In this document: in pieces, positions 34,756 through 45,408 of the stretch
How the letters are laid out: each line of letters starts with the position of its first letter
How positions within the stretch are numbered: position 1 is the stretch's first letter
NCBI GenBank assembly: GCA_018195615.1
Contig: JAGTPG010000002.1
Location: 806,001-870,000, forward strand
DNA length: 64,000 nucleotides
Reading direction: 5' to 3'
From: Streptomyces tuirus
Lineage (GTDB): Bacteria; Actinomycetota; Actinomycetes; Streptomycetales; Streptomycetaceae
The notes under the pieces: model-generated
What the model was told of the DNA's origin: nothing
Seen by the model: only the letters and a program-made list of their open reading frames with translations
The model's database searches: none
Made by a program: the position numbers and the translations under genes

Positions 34756-35978
34756 TCACCGGTCGGCGGACGCCGTCAGCGGCAGTACGGCGAGCACCCG
34801 GAAACCGCCGTCCGGGCGGGTCCCCGCCTCGATGGTGCCACCCAGCGCGGTGGCCCGCTCCCGCATACCGGCCAGCCCGTTGCCGCTGCCGCCGGCGTCG
34901 GCGCCGGTCGCGGGCCCGTCGTCGTCGACGCGCAGCCGCAGCACGCGGTCGTCGTGCGCGAGGTGGATCCGCGCGTGCCGCGAACCCGAGTGCCGAACGA
35001 CGTTGGTCAGGGCCTCCTGGACGATCCGGAAGGCGGCGAGGTCCGTGCCGGGCGCGAGGCGCGGCGGCTCCCCCTCGACATCCACGGTCAGGCCCGCGCT
35101 CGCCGCCTGCTCCACCAGCTCGGGCAGCCGGTCGAGTCCGGGCGCGGGGGCGCGGGCGCGTCACCGGGCGTGCGCAGGGTGTCGAGCACCTGGCGCACCT
35201 CGCCGAGCGCCTCCTTGCTCTTGGCCTTGATCGTGGTGAGCGCCGTACGGGCCTGCTCGGGGTCGGTGTCGAGGAGCGCGAGGCCGACACCCGCCTGCAC
35301 ATTGATCACGGAGATGCTGTGCGCGAGGACGTCGTGCAGTTCCTGGGCGATCCGCAGCCGCTCCTCGTCGGCCCGCCGGCGCGCGGCCGCGGCCCGCTCG
35401 GCCCGCTCCCGGACCCACTGCTCGCGCCGGACCCGGAACAGCTCCGCCACCGCCGTGATCGCCACCACCCAGGTGGCGACCACGATCTCCTCGCCCCACG
35501 AGACGGACGAGTCCCCCGACGGGGGCAGCCACTGGTAGAGCCAGTGGGCCACCAGGACGTGCCCGGCCCACAGCGTTCCCATCGCGGCCCACGCCGCGAG
35601 GCGATGCCCGGCGACGATGGCGCTGAAGCAGGCCAGGGCGACGGTGAAGAGCACCGGCCCGTACGGGTATCCGGCTCCCAGGTAGAGCATGACGGCGCCC
35701 GCCGTGCCGAACACCACGGCCACCGGATACCGCTTCCGCCACAGCAGCAGCACCCCGGCCACCAGGAGCAGCACGCGCGCGAACGGGTCCAGGGCCGCCC
35801 GCTGGCCCTCCTGCCCGTGCGCGGCGAAATTGGAGCCGACCAGCACGAAGACCGTCACGAAGACGGTGGACCGCCAGGGCCACCGGGGCGCCCGCTCCCC
35901 GTCCACCCACCGGTCCCACCAGGGAGGCCCGTGCCGCCACCACTGCGGCGGGCCGCCCCGCACACGCTGCTCGTCCAT
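34756..35978 (-). CDS. DesK/NarX-type sensor histidine kinase, one apparent frameshift
   Basis: A membrane kinase of about 408 residues. The N-terminal part has at least four hydrophobic segments in a WRSTVFVTVFVLVGSNF-type sensor domain. The HisKA_3 phospho-acceptor is RIAQELHDVLAHSISVINVQ. The ATPase domain has ALTNVVRHSGSRHARI (N box) and GNGLAGMRERATALGGTI (G box). The frame breaks at the G5 run 35146-35150 (plus strand), where one extra base gives APAPGLDRLPELVEQA. It is co-directional with its regulator at 34059. The signal is unknown. Confidence 0.88.
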
Positions 35979-36078
35979 ACCGGCCACGCTAGACGCCACG
36001 CACCCGGAGCGGCGTCACCCAGCCGTGGTGATCAGGCGTACTCCCCGGGAAGTACGGCGCCTGTCGAGGCGTCGGGAC

Positions 36079-36789
36079 CTAGGCAGCCGGCCCCCGCTGC
36101 GGATACACCAGCCCCACCCCGTGGGCGAGTTGCCCCGCCGCGTGCCGGAAGAACACCTCCCGGTCCTCCACCACCCGGTTGAACTGCCCGAACAGCTCGA
36201 ACCCGACCAGCCCGTACAGCTGGGCCCAGGCCGCGACGAGGGCCGTGACCACCTCCGGAGGCAGGTCCGGCGCGAGGTCGGCGGCCATCCGCTCGGCCTC
36301 GGGACGCAGCTCGGCCGGGAGCGGGGGCCGGGCCAGGCCGAGGCCGCGGTAGGCGTCGCGCACGATGCCGATGAGCAGGAGTCCGACGCGAGCGGCGGCC
36401 GGGACGGTGGTCTGCGGGGCGGTGTAGCCCGGGACGGGCGATCCGTAGATGAGCGCGTACTCGTGGGGGTGCCCGAGCGCCCAGCCGCGGACCGCCTCGC
36501 ACACCGCGATCCAGCGCTGGCGGGGCCCGGCGCCGGCGGCTGCCTCGTGCGCGGTCTCGGCGGCCTCACCGAGGGAGTCGTAGGCGTCGATGATGAGGGC
36601 CGTCAGCAGGTCGTCACGGCTGGGGAAGTAGCGGTACAGCGCGGAGGAGACCATGCCGAGCTCGCGGGCCACGGCCCGCAGCGAGAGCCTGGCGGCGCCC
36701 TCGGCTGCGAGCTGTCTGCGGGCCTCGTCCTTGATGGCCGCGGTGACTTCGATCCTGGCCCGGGCACGGGCGCCGTGTGCGGTGCTCAT
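36079..36789 (-). CDS. TetR-family transcriptional regulator
   Basis: A 236-residue repressor. The helix-turn-helix reads LSLRAVARELGMVSSALYRY (about residues 31-50), followed by FPSRDDLLTALIIDAYDSLG. A TetR_C-type ligand domain follows. The ATG at 36789 is used because upstream codons run into the operator array. It is divergent from the deazaflavin-dependent oxidoreductase gene, and the 170-bp gap is filled with AGAGCNGTGCTC elements and a perfect hairpin, the probable operators. The ligand is unknown. Confidence 0.9.
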   Translation of the reverse strand: MSTAHGARARARIEVTAAIKDEARRQLAAEGAARLSLRAVARELGMVSSALYRYFPSRDDLLTALIIDAYDSLGEAAETAHEAAAGAGPRQRWIAVCEAVRGWALGHPHEYALIYGSPVPGYTAPQTTVPAAARVGLLLIGIVRDAYRGLGLARPPLPAELRPEAERMAADLAPDLPPEVVTALVAAWAQLYGLVGFELFGQFNRVVEDREVFFRHAAGQLAHGVGLVYPQRGPAA

Positions 36790-36812
36790 GCGGGGCAGTG
36801 TGCCATGAAAGC

Positions 36813-36937
36813 AGAGCGGTGCACACAAAAGAGATCAGCGCTCCAAAGCAAGAGCTGTGCTCTTGCTTTGGAGCGCTGATCTCCGGCAGACTGAAGGCAC
36901 GGAGCGAGAGCAGTGCTCACCGAAGAGAGCGGTGCTC
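36813..36937. promoter_or_regulatory. Four copies of an AGAGCNGTGCTC operator-like element
   Basis: Copies are at 36813-36824 (AGAGCGGTGCAC), 36851-36862 (AGAGCTGTGCTC), 36907-36918 (AGAGCAGTGCTC) and 36926-36937 (AGAGCGGTGCTC). Each is a GAGC/GCTC inverted repeat around NGT. A weaker relative (GCGGTGCTC) covers the TetR start codon. The array fills the divergent gap and is a strong candidate for TetR binding. Confidence 0.65.
36831..36883. repeat. Perfect 25-bp inverted repeat with a 3-nt loop
   Basis: Bases 36831-36855 are exactly complementary to 36859-36883, with TGT (36856-36858) as the loop. The arms include AGCGCTCCAAAGCAAGAGC. The second AGAGCNGTGCTC element forms its centre. It lies in a divergent promoter, not after a gene, so it is unlikely to be a terminator. 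Confidence 0.95.
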
Positions 36938-36959
36938 CACAATCAAACAGGGGAACCCC

Positions 36960-37409
36960 ATGTCCACACACGTCCGCAAGCCCGGCTGGTTCACCGTCAA
37001 CGTCTTCAACCGCCTGGTCACCTGGCTGACCCGCCGCGGCATCAGCGTGTGGGGCTCCCGCGTCCTCGCCGTCCGCGGCCGCAAGAGCGGCCAGTGGCGC
37101 ACCACCCCGGTCAACCTGCTGACCCTGGACGGCCGGCACTACCTCGTCGCGCCCCGCGGTCACGTCCAGTGGACGCGCAACATGCGCGCGGCGGGCGGTG
37201 GCGAGCTGCACCTCGGCAGGCGCGTGGACCCGTTCACCGCGGCCGAGGTGGCCGACGACGACAAGACCCCGATCCTGCGCGCCTACCTCAAGCGCTGGAA
37301 GGCGGAGGTCGGGGTCTTCTTCAACGGGGTCGGCCCGGACTCCCCGGACGACCAGCTCCGCCGCATCGCCCCCGACCACCCGGTCTTCGAGATCACTCTG
37401 ACGGGCTGA
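36960..37409 (+). CDS. Nitroreductase-family deazaflavin-dependent oxidoreductase
   Basis: A 149-residue split beta-barrel protein of the F420-binding DUF385/Ddn group. It has VLAVRGRKSGQWRTTPVNLL and HYLVAPRGHVQWTRNMRAAGGGEL, the usual cofactor-binding stretches. The C-terminus (DDQLRRIAPDHPVFEI) is typical. The ATG at 36960 follows CAGGGGAACCCC. It probably reduces a quinone or xenobiotic using F420H2. The four repeat elements upstream point to control by the divergent TetR protein. Its 3' end overlaps the convergent flavoprotein gene by 17 bases. Confidence 0.9.
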   Translation: MSTHVRKPGWFTVNVFNRLVTWLTRRGISVWGSRVLAVRGRKSGQWRTTPVNLLTLDGRHYLVAPRGHVQWTRNMRAAGGGELHLGRRVDPFTAAEVADDDKTPILRAYLKRWKAEVGVFFNGVGPDSPDDQLRRIAPDHPVFEITLTG

Positions 37410-38636
37410 CCCCGTCGCCCGTCACGGCGGGACGACGGTCCATGGCGGTCAGCGCCCGCTGGGCCACCGGATGGGTGCGGACGATCTCGCCCAGCGACGT
37501 CGAGCCCTGCGTGATCTCCTTGAACGCCTTCCAGGCCGGGCGGAAGCTCGTCACCGCCGCGTGGAACAGCCCGGGGCGGCGCTCGAACACGGTCAGCAGC
37601 CGCTTGCCTACGCTCATCTCCACTCCGAGCCCGGCCTTGACCGCGAACGCGTAGTTGAGGGCCTGGCGGCGCGTGTCCACCGCGTCGTGCGCCTCGGCGA
37701 TCCGCACCGCCCACTCCCCGCGAGCCGGCCGGACCGCAGCGCGAAGGAGATGCCCTCGCGGGTCCAGGGCTCCAGCAGCCCCGCCGCGTCGCCGCACACC
37801 AGCACGCGTCCGCGCGACAGCGGCGAGTCGTCGGCCCGGCAGCGGGTCAAGTGCCCGGAGGAGATGCTGGGTTCGAAGCCGGCGAGGCCCAGCCGCCCGA
37901 CGAACTCCTCCAAGTACCGCTTGGTCGCGGCGCCTTCACCCCGCGCCGAGATCACGCCGACCGTCAGGGTGTCGCCCTTGGGGAAGACCCAGCCGTAACT
38001 GCCGGGCATCGGGCCCCAGTCGATGAGCACCCGCCCCTTCCAGTCCTCGGCGACGGTGTCCGGCACGGGGATCTCGACCTCCAGGCCGAGGTCCACCTGG
38101 TCGACCTTGACTCCGACGTGCGCCCCTATGCGGCTGGCGCTGCCGTCGGCTCCGACCACGGCCCGCGCGAGCAGGACCTCACCGCCCTGGAGGACGACGG
38201 CGACCGTGCGGCGGTCGGGCACCGCCGAGCCGTGCTGCTCGACCCGCTGGACCGTGACGCCCGTCCGGAGTTCGGCGCCGGCCTTCTGCGCGTGCTCGAC
38301 GAGTTGCTGGTCGAACTCGGGCCGGTTGATCAGCCCGAACAGCATCTGCTTGGACCGGCGCGTCCGCGTGAAACGGCCGTTGTGGGAGAACGTCACCGCA
38401 TGCACCCGGTCCCTGAGCGGCAACTCGAAGCCGGGCGGCAGGGCGTCGCGCGAGGGACCGATGATGCCACCGCCGCACGTCTTGTACCGCGGCAGCTCCG
38501 CCTTCTCCAGCAACAGCACACGTCTCCCGGCGACCGCCGCCGCATACGCGGCCGAAGCGCCCGCCGGTCCCGCGCCCACCACGACGACGTCCCACACCTG
38601 CCGCACGTCGTCCGCCGAAGAGTTCTCGCTGCTCAC
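37393..38636 (-). CDS. Geranylgeranyl reductase-family FAD-dependent oxidoreductase, one apparent frameshift
   Basis: A flavoprotein of about 414 residues. The FAD site is DVVVVGAGPAGASAAYAAAV, with PRYKTCGGGIIG as the family Cys motif, then VGADGSASRIG and VLVCGDAAGLLEPWTREGISFAL. Such enzymes saturate isoprenoid chains (as in menaquinone or phytoene-related lipids) or hydroxylate substrates. The frame breaks at the C4 run 37716-37719 (plus strand); one extra base gives GRLAGEWAVRIAEAHDAVD. It starts at the GTG 38636, divergent from the peptidase gene. Confidence 0.87.
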
Positions 38637-38770
38637 GATGGTCTACTGCTCCCGATCAAGCCGCCTGCCGCTGCTACCTCCCGCATCCTACGGCGGACCT
38701 GGTCACAGACCGCTGTGGGAGGATCTACAGCACCCACTGCTACAACGTCGCACCCACGAGGAGCGTGCCC

Positions 38771-40126
38771 ATGTCGTCGAATCCGGTCGCCGAGACCGTC
38801 GCCTCGCTGATGCCCAGGGCGAAGGAGGAGCTCACCGAACTGGTGGCATTCCGATCGGTGGCGGACTTCGACCAGTTCCCGAGGAGCGAGAGCGAGGGCG
38901 CCGCCCGCTGGGTCGCCGACGCGCTGGCCGCCGAGGGGTTCCAGGACGTGGCCCTGCTCGACACCCCGGACGGCACCCAGTCCGTCTACGGCTGCCTGCC
39001 CGGCCCGCAGGGCGCGAAGACCGTCCTGCTCTACGCCCACTACGACGTGCAGCCGCCGCTGGACGAGGCCGGCTGGACGACCCCGCCGTTCGAGCTGACC
39101 GAGCGGGACGGACGCTGGTACGGGCGTGGAGCCGCCGACTGCAAGGGCGGCCTGATCATGCACCTGCTGGCACTGCGCGCGCTCAAGGCGAACGGCGGCG
39201 TGCCCGTCACGGTGAAGGTGATCGCCGAGGGCTCGGAGGAGATGGGCACGGGCGGTCTCGAGCGGTACGCCGAGGAGCACCCGGATCTGCTGGAGGCCGA
39301 CACGATCGTCATCGGCGACGCGGGCAACTTCCGTGTCGGCCTGCCGACCGTCACGTCCACCCTGCGCGGTATGACCCTGGTCCGGGTACGCATCGACACC
39401 CTCGCCGGCAATCTGCACTCGGGCCAGTTCGGTGGTGCCGCTCCCGACGCGCTGGCCGCGCTGGTCCGCGTCCTGGACTCGCTGCGCGCCGAGGACGGTT
39501 CGACGACCGTGGACGGCCTGACCACGGACACGGCCTGGGAGGGACTGCAGTACGACGAGGAGCAGTTCCGGCAGGACGCCAAGGTGCTGGACGGCGTCGA
39601 GCTGATCGGCTCGGGCACGGTCGCCGACCGCATCTGGGCGCGGCCGGCCGTGACGGTCCTCGGCATCGACTGCCCGCCCGTCGTCGGGGCCACCCCGTCC
39701 GTGCAGGCGAGCGCCCGTGCGCTGATCAGCCTGCGGGTGCCGCCGGGCGTGGACGCGGCCGAGGCGACCAAGCTGCTCCAGGCGCATGTGGAGGCCCGCA
39801 CGCCGTGGGGTGCGCGGGTGAGCACCGAGCAGATCGGGCAGGGCCAGGCCTTCCGTGCCGACACCACCAGCCCGGCGTACCAGGCGATGGCGGACGCGAT
39901 GGCGGTGGCCTACCCGGGGCAGCGGATGCAGTACGCCGGCCAGGGCGGCTCCATCCCGCTGTGCAACACGCTCGCCGCCCTGTATCCGCACGCGGAGATC
40001 CTGCTCATCGGCTTGAGCGAGCCGGAGGCGCAGATCCACGCGGTGAACGAGAGCGTGTCGCCCGAGGAACTGGAGCGGCTGTCGGTGGCGGAGGCGCTGT
40101 TCCTGCGGAACTACGCGGCGAGCTGA
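38771..40126 (+). CDS. M20-family dipeptidase
   Basis: A 451-residue zinc metallopeptidase. The first metal site is VLLYAHYDVQPP (His, Asp), followed by WYGRGAADCKGGL (bridging Asp) and VKVIAEGSEEMGTGGL (catalytic and ligand Glu). The dimerisation domain begins near TSTLRGMTLVRVRI, and a His-containing LAGNLHSGQFGG follows. The last metal ligand is in EPEAQIHAVNESV. The ATG at 38771 is favoured over the GTG six bases upstream. No signal peptide is seen, so it acts in the cytoplasm on dipeptides. The second peptide-type ABC operon lies just downstream on the other strand. Confidence 0.9.
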   Translation: MSSNPVAETVASLMPRAKEELTELVAFRSVADFDQFPRSESEGAARWVADALAAEGFQDVALLDTPDGTQSVYGCLPGPQGAKTVLLYAHYDVQPPLDEAGWTTPPFELTERDGRWYGRGAADCKGGLIMHLLALRALKANGGVPVTVKVIAEGSEEMGTGGLERYAEEHPDLLEADTIVIGDAGNFRVGLPTVTSTLRGMTLVRVRIDTLAGNLHSGQFGGAAPDALAALVRVLDSLRAEDGSTTVDGLTTDTAWEGLQYDEEQFRQDAKVLDGVELIGSGTVADRIWARPAVTVLGIDCPPVVGATPSVQASARALISLRVPPGVDAAEATKLLQAHVEARTPWGARVSTEQIGQGQAFRADTTSPAYQAMADAMAVAYPGQRMQYAGQGGSIPLCNTLAALYPHAEILLIGLSEPEAQIHAVNESVSPEELERLSVAEALFLRNYAAS

Positions 40127-40133
40127 CGCTGAT

Positions 40134-40340
40134 CCGTGCTCCCCGGCGCCGCTGCGGCGGATCGTGCTCGCCCACTTCCACCGGGACCACGCGGGCGGGG
40201 CGGGCGAGTTCGCCGGGCTCAGTGGTGCCGAGTGCCGGCGCACCGGCTCGACGCGCCCGTCGTGCGAGGTGAAGTCCCCGTCCCCGGTGTTCGAGGACGC
40301 CGATGAGCCGGTGAGGACCGCCGTGCACGGCGGTCCCGGC
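40134..40340 (+). pseudogene. Metallo-beta-lactamase-fold hydrolase relic
   Basis: This short reading frame has no proper start. It reads PLRRIVLAHFHRDHAGGAGEF, which is the HxHxDH metal motif of the metallo-beta-lactamase fold in its usual setting. A GAEC-type strand and PSPVFEDADEPVRTAV follow, a second family-like block. The N-terminal strands, later His ligands and the rest of the domain are missing. It is a remnant of about 70 codons squeezed between the convergent M20 and ABC genes. Confidence 0.55.
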
Positions 40341-40350
40341 CGGAAGGCAC

Positions 40351-41434
<1,084 letters not shown>

Positions 41435-41460
41435 GGCATGCTCCTTTTCGTCCGCCGCCG

Positions 41461-42561
41461 TCACTGCGCGGTCCGTCCGGTTCCGGCGTGGTGGTCCGGG
41501 CCGGACCCGCCGCCGCGGATCTCCTGCTTGGCCTCGTCGGTGAGGTGGCAGGCGGCGAGGTGCCCTTCGCTGCCGGCGACGAGGCGCAGTTCGGGCCGCT
41601 CCTGGGTGCATCGCCCGTCCATGGCCCAGCCCTTGTAGGCGCAGCGGGGGCTGAAGGAGCAGCCGTCCGGCAGGTTGATCAGGCTCGGCGGTGTGCCGGG
41701 GATCGGGTTGAGCCGTTCGCCGACGTCGCCGGTGAGGTGCGGCATCGACTGCAACAGGCCCCAGGTGTAGGGGTGCTGGGGCTGCTTGAGCACCTCGCGG
41801 GTGGTGCCGTACTCGATGCGGCGGCCGCCGTACATCACCAGGATGTCGTCGGCGACGTCGGAGACCACGCCGAGGTCGTGCGTGATGATGACGACGGCGG
41901 AGCCGAACTCCTCCTGGAGGTCCCGGATCAGGTCCAGGATCTGTGCCTGGACGGTGACGTCCAGGGCGGTGGTGGGCTCGTCGGCGATGAGCAGGGCGGG
42001 GTCGCAGACCAGTGACATGGCGATCATGGCGCGCTGGCGCATGCCGCCGGAGAACTGGTGGGGATAGTCCCTGACCCGGCGCTCGGGCTGCGGGATGCCG
42101 ACCCGCTTGAGCATCTCCACCGCACGCTCCTTGGCCTCCTTCTTGGAGACCTTGTGGTGCACGCGGTAGGCCTCGGCGATCTGGGAGCCGACGGTGAAGA
42201 AGGGGTGCAGCGCGGAGAGCGGGTCCTGGAAGATCATGGAGACCGTACGGCCGCGCAGGGCGCGCATCTCGGCCTCGGGCAGGGCGACGAGTTCCTTGCC
42301 CTCCAGCCAGATCTCGCCGCTGACCCGGGCGCGGGTGCCCTTGTGCAGTCCGAGCAGGGCCAGTGAGGTCACCGACTTGCCGGAGCCGGACTCGCCGACG
42401 ATGCCGAGGGTCCTGCCCTTCTCCAGGGTGAAGGAGACGCCGTCGACGGACCTGACGAGGCCGTCCTCGGTCGGGAAGTGCACCCTCAGGTCGCGTACGT
42501 CGAGGAAGGGTGCGGGCGCGGGCGTGACGTCCGCGGGTTGCGGTGAGGTCGATACGGACAC
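41461..42561 (-). CDS. ABC transporter ATP-binding protein DppD type
   Basis: A 366-residue ATPase of the same importer. The motifs are Walker A GESGSGKSV, Q-loop FQDPLSALHP, signature FSGGMRQRAM, Walker B LLIADEPTTALD and the switch His in ITHDLG. The C-terminal tail has CSFSPRCAYKGWAMDGRC, the four-Cys oligopeptide block. It starts at a GTG 27 bp after the permease and ends 26 bp before the DppF-type gene. Confidence 0.94.
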   Translation of the reverse strand: MSVSTSPQPADVTPAPAPFLDVRDLRVHFPTEDGLVRSVDGVSFTLEKGRTLGIVGESGSGKSVTSLALLGLHKGTRARVSGEIWLEGKELVALPEAEMRALRGRTVSMIFQDPLSALHPFFTVGSQIAEAYRVHHKVSKKEAKERAVEMLKRVGIPQPERRVRDYPHQFSGGMRQRAMIAMSLVCDPALLIADEPTTALDVTVQAQILDLIRDLQEEFGSAVVIITHDLGVVSDVADDILVMYGGRRIEYGTTREVLKQPQHPYTWGLLQSMPHLTGDVGERLNPIPGTPPSLINLPDGCSFSPRCAYKGWAMDGRCTQERPELRLVAGSEGHLAACHLTDEAKQEIRGGGSGPDHHAGTGRTAQ

Positions 42562-42588
42562 GGGTGTTCCTAAGGACGGAAGAAGGGC

Positions 42589-43581
42589 TCAGGCGAGGCG
42601 CACGCGCGGATCGACGAGGCCGTACACCAGGTCGACGACGACGTTGGCGAGGACGACGAACGTCGCGGCGAAGAGGGTGGTGCCGAGGATGACGGGCAGG
42701 TCGGAGTTCTGGACGGAGTCGACCGCGAGCTTGCCGATGCCGTTGATGCCGAACACCGACTCGGTGATGACGGCGGAGCCGCCGATCAGGGAGCCGACGT
42801 CCATGCCGAAGATGGTGATGATCGGGGTGATGGCGGCGCGCAGTCCGTGCTTGAGGACGACCTTGGTGGCGGGCAGGCCCTTGGCGCGGGCGGTGCGCAT
42901 GTAGTCCTCGGCGAAGACCTCCAGCATGGAGGAGCGGGTGAGCCGGGTGTACATCGCGAGGTAGACGATGACCAGGGTCGCCCACGGCAGGAGCAGGCCC
43001 TTGAACCAGCCGGCCGGGTCCTCGGTGATCGAGGTGTAGCCGGAGGTCGGCAGGATCTGGAACTTGTCGACGAAGAGGTACAGCAGGAGCAGACCGATGA
43101 AGTAGATCTGCACCGAGACGCCGAACAGGGCCAGTCCGACCGCCGCCTTGTCGGCGGCCCGGCCCCTGCGGACGGCGGCGACGGTGCCGAGGCCGACGCC
43201 CAGGATCAGGAAGGCCACCGCGGCGCCGAGACCGAGGGAGAGGTCGGCCGGGAAGTCCTGGAGCAGGGTGGTCAGGACGGGGGTGTCGGTCTGGAAGGAG
43301 ATGCCGAGGCAGGGCGCGCCGCAGTGGATGCGGACGCTCTGGTCGCCGTAGTCACGGCCTACGACCAGCCCCTTGACGAACTCCCAGTACTGCGTCAGGT
43401 AGCTCTGGTCCAGGCCCAGCGAGTGCTTGATCTCCGCGAGACGGGAGGGCGAGCAGGTTTTTCCGCAGGCCAGGAGGGCGGGGTTGGACGGCAGCGCGAA
43501 GAAGATGAAGAAGGTGATCGTGGTGATCACCAGCATGATCACGGCCGCTGCCAGCAGGCGTCTGATGAGGTAACGAAACAT
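42589..43581 (-). CDS. ABC transporter permease DppB type
   Basis: A 330-residue permease with the OppB/DppB start FRYLIRRLLAAAVIMLVITT, six predicted membrane segments, the EAA loop (DYMRTARAKGLPATKVVLKH) and the closing YGLVDPRVRLA. The periplasmic loop after segment 1 contains several Cys (CGKTCSPS and HCGAPCLG). This is unusual in number and could form disulfides outside the cell. It lies third in the operon, after the binding-protein gene and a hairpin. Confidence 0.93.
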   Translation of the reverse strand: MFRYLIRRLLAAAVIMLVITTITFFIFFALPSNPALLACGKTCSPSRLAEIKHSLGLDQSYLTQYWEFVKGLVVGRDYGDQSVRIHCGAPCLGISFQTDTPVLTTLLQDFPADLSLGLGAAVAFLILGVGLGTVAAVRRGRAADKAAVGLALFGVSVQIYFIGLLLLYLFVDKFQILPTSGYTSITEDPAGWFKGLLLPWATLVIVYLAMYTRLTRSSMLEVFAEDYMRTARAKGLPATKVVLKHGLRAAITPIITIFGMDVGSLIGGSAVITESVFGINGIGKLAVDSVQNSDLPVILGTTLFAATFVVLANVVVDLVYGLVDPRVRLA

Positions 43582-43611
43582 GGGGTGCCGGGACCTGACG
43601 TGAGGGGGATG

Positions 43612-43639
43612 CCCGCCGGCGGCCGGGGCCGCCGGCGGG
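43612..43639 (-). terminator. Perfect hairpin between the binding-protein and permease genes
   Basis: A 13-bp stem (43612-43624 with 43627-43639) with a 2-nt gap is all G/C. It lies between the binding-protein stop at 43656 and the permease start at 43581. Such hairpins often act as partial terminators or RNA stabilisers that keep binding-protein levels above those of the membrane parts. There is no U-tract. Confidence 0.65.
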
Positions 43640-43655
43640 GTTCAGAGGGACTGCG

Positions 43656-45331
43656 TCACTGCTTGATGTAGGCGTGCACCAGGCTGGGTTCGGCCATGAT
43701 CGAGTCGTTGATGACACCGCCGACCTTCGAGCCGCTCACTTCGCTGAAGTTCATGTACATCAGCGGGACCACGGCGGCGTCCTTGAGGATCTGCTCGTCC
43801 AGGTTCCCGTAGGCGGCGTTGCGCTGCTTGATGTCGGTCATCCTGCCGATCTTGTCGATCTGCGCGTTGACCTTCGGGTCGTTCAGGTACGAGATGTCGT
43901 TGTTGGACTGCGGGAGCTTCTTGATCTGGCGCCCGTCGAAGAGGGTGGGCAGCACGGTGGAGGCGTTCGGCCAGTCCGCGATCCAGTCGCCCCAGGTCAG
44001 GTCGTACTGGTTCTTCACGTTGTCGACGGTGCTGAAGTAGTTGTTCTTGTCGATCGGAGTGATGTTGACCGTGATGCCGATCTTCGCGAGCGCTGTCTTC
44101 ACGGCTTCGGCGAAGTGCTCGTGCGTGGGAATGTTCTCTACCGCCAGCGACATCGTCGGCTCGGGGTTGCCGGCCTGCTTCATCAGGGCCTTGGCCTTGG
44201 TGAGGTCACCGGCGGGGTTGCTGCTGTAGAGGTTGAAGTCCTTGTGGCCGTCGATGCCGGGGGCCAGCATCGTGGTGGCGTAGTTGCCGTAGGCCGAGCC
44301 GCCGAAGGCGCCGCGTACGGTGGTCTTGTCGACGGCGTACTCGATCGCCTCGCGGACCTTGATGTCCTTGACCCGGTTCATGTTGATCGCCATGTAGTTG
44401 ATGCCCGGTGCCGGGATCTTGTAGTAGCGCGACTTGAGGGACGGGTCGCCCGCGATCGTCGTCAGGTCGGAGCCGGCGATCGGGGTCTGCGTGATCGAGG
44501 TCTGTGCGGTGCCGCCGTCGGACTTGATCTGCTGGTCGATGGCGGCCTGGTCCTGCCCGAACTTCGCGTCGATCTCGTCGAGGTTCTGCTGCCGGATCGG
44601 GTCGGTCGCCTGGCTCCAGTTCTTGTTGCGGACGAGGACCAGTTCCTTGTTCTTGGCGTACGACTTGATCATGTAGGGCCCGTCGGACCAGACATGGGTG
44701 TCGTAAGTGGCCCCGGTGTCGTGAGCCTTGGGGACCGCCGACCACCCGGTCATCGCCGTTGTCTCGTTGAAGTCCGCGACCGGCTGGTTGAGGTGGAAGA
44801 CGAGCGTGTACTTGTCCGGTGTCTGGATCGAGTCCAGCTGCTTGCCCTGGTACGGGCCCTTGTAGGAGTCGCCGCCGGCCAGCCACTGACTGGCGTACGG
44901 CGGGCCGCCGTTGATGTCCGGGGAGAACGCCCGCTCGACGCCGTACTTGACGTCCTGCGCGGTGACTTCGCTGCCGTCCTGCCACTTGACGCCGTGACGC
45001 AGGTGGAACGTCCACACGGTGGCGCCCTTGCTGGGCGTTCCCGTGTCGGTGGCCAGGTCGCCGACCAGCTTGGGCGCGGGCCCCGTCTCGTCCCATCCGG
45101 TGAGGGTGCGGACGAGCTCGTAGTCCATGCTCGAACCCTCGGTCGTGTACGTCCGCTGAGGGTCGATGTGGTTGAAGTCGGCGTCGTCGAGGATCGTCAG
45201 CGTTCCACCCTTGGACGGGGAGCCGCTGCCGCTGTCGCCGGAGGACCCTCCGCATGCGGTGGCCCCAGGGCGATCATCACGGCGGAGGCCGTGAGAGCGA
45301 CCGTGCGCGATCTGCGCGTGCTGCGCGTCAT
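43656..45331 (-). CDS. Family 5 solute-binding lipoprotein DppA type, one apparent frameshift
   Basis: A binding protein of about 558 residues. It opens MTRSTRRSRTVALTASAVMI with a lipobox restored as ALGATAC-GG, then a short Gly/Ser linker. Family 5 blocks are HLRHGVKWQDGSEVTAQDV, VRNKNWSQATDPIRQ, INYMAINMNRVKDIKVREAI and GDWIADWPNASTVLP. The frame breaks at the C4 run 45263-45266 (plus strand). It has more Lys and Asn than its neighbours, as exported proteins often do. It binds peptides or similar solutes for the dppBCDF-type genes around it. Confidence 0.88.
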
Positions 45332-45408
45332 TGAGGAAACTCCGTTTCTTGCTACGGGCTCGGCGGCCGTTCGTGGGGCCGCCGGGCCGACACTCGGGGG
45401 TGGCTCGG

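Noticed and set aside
36831..36883. The 53-bp hairpin as a transcription terminator
   Set aside because: It lies between divergent starts, not after a gene, and has no U-tract.
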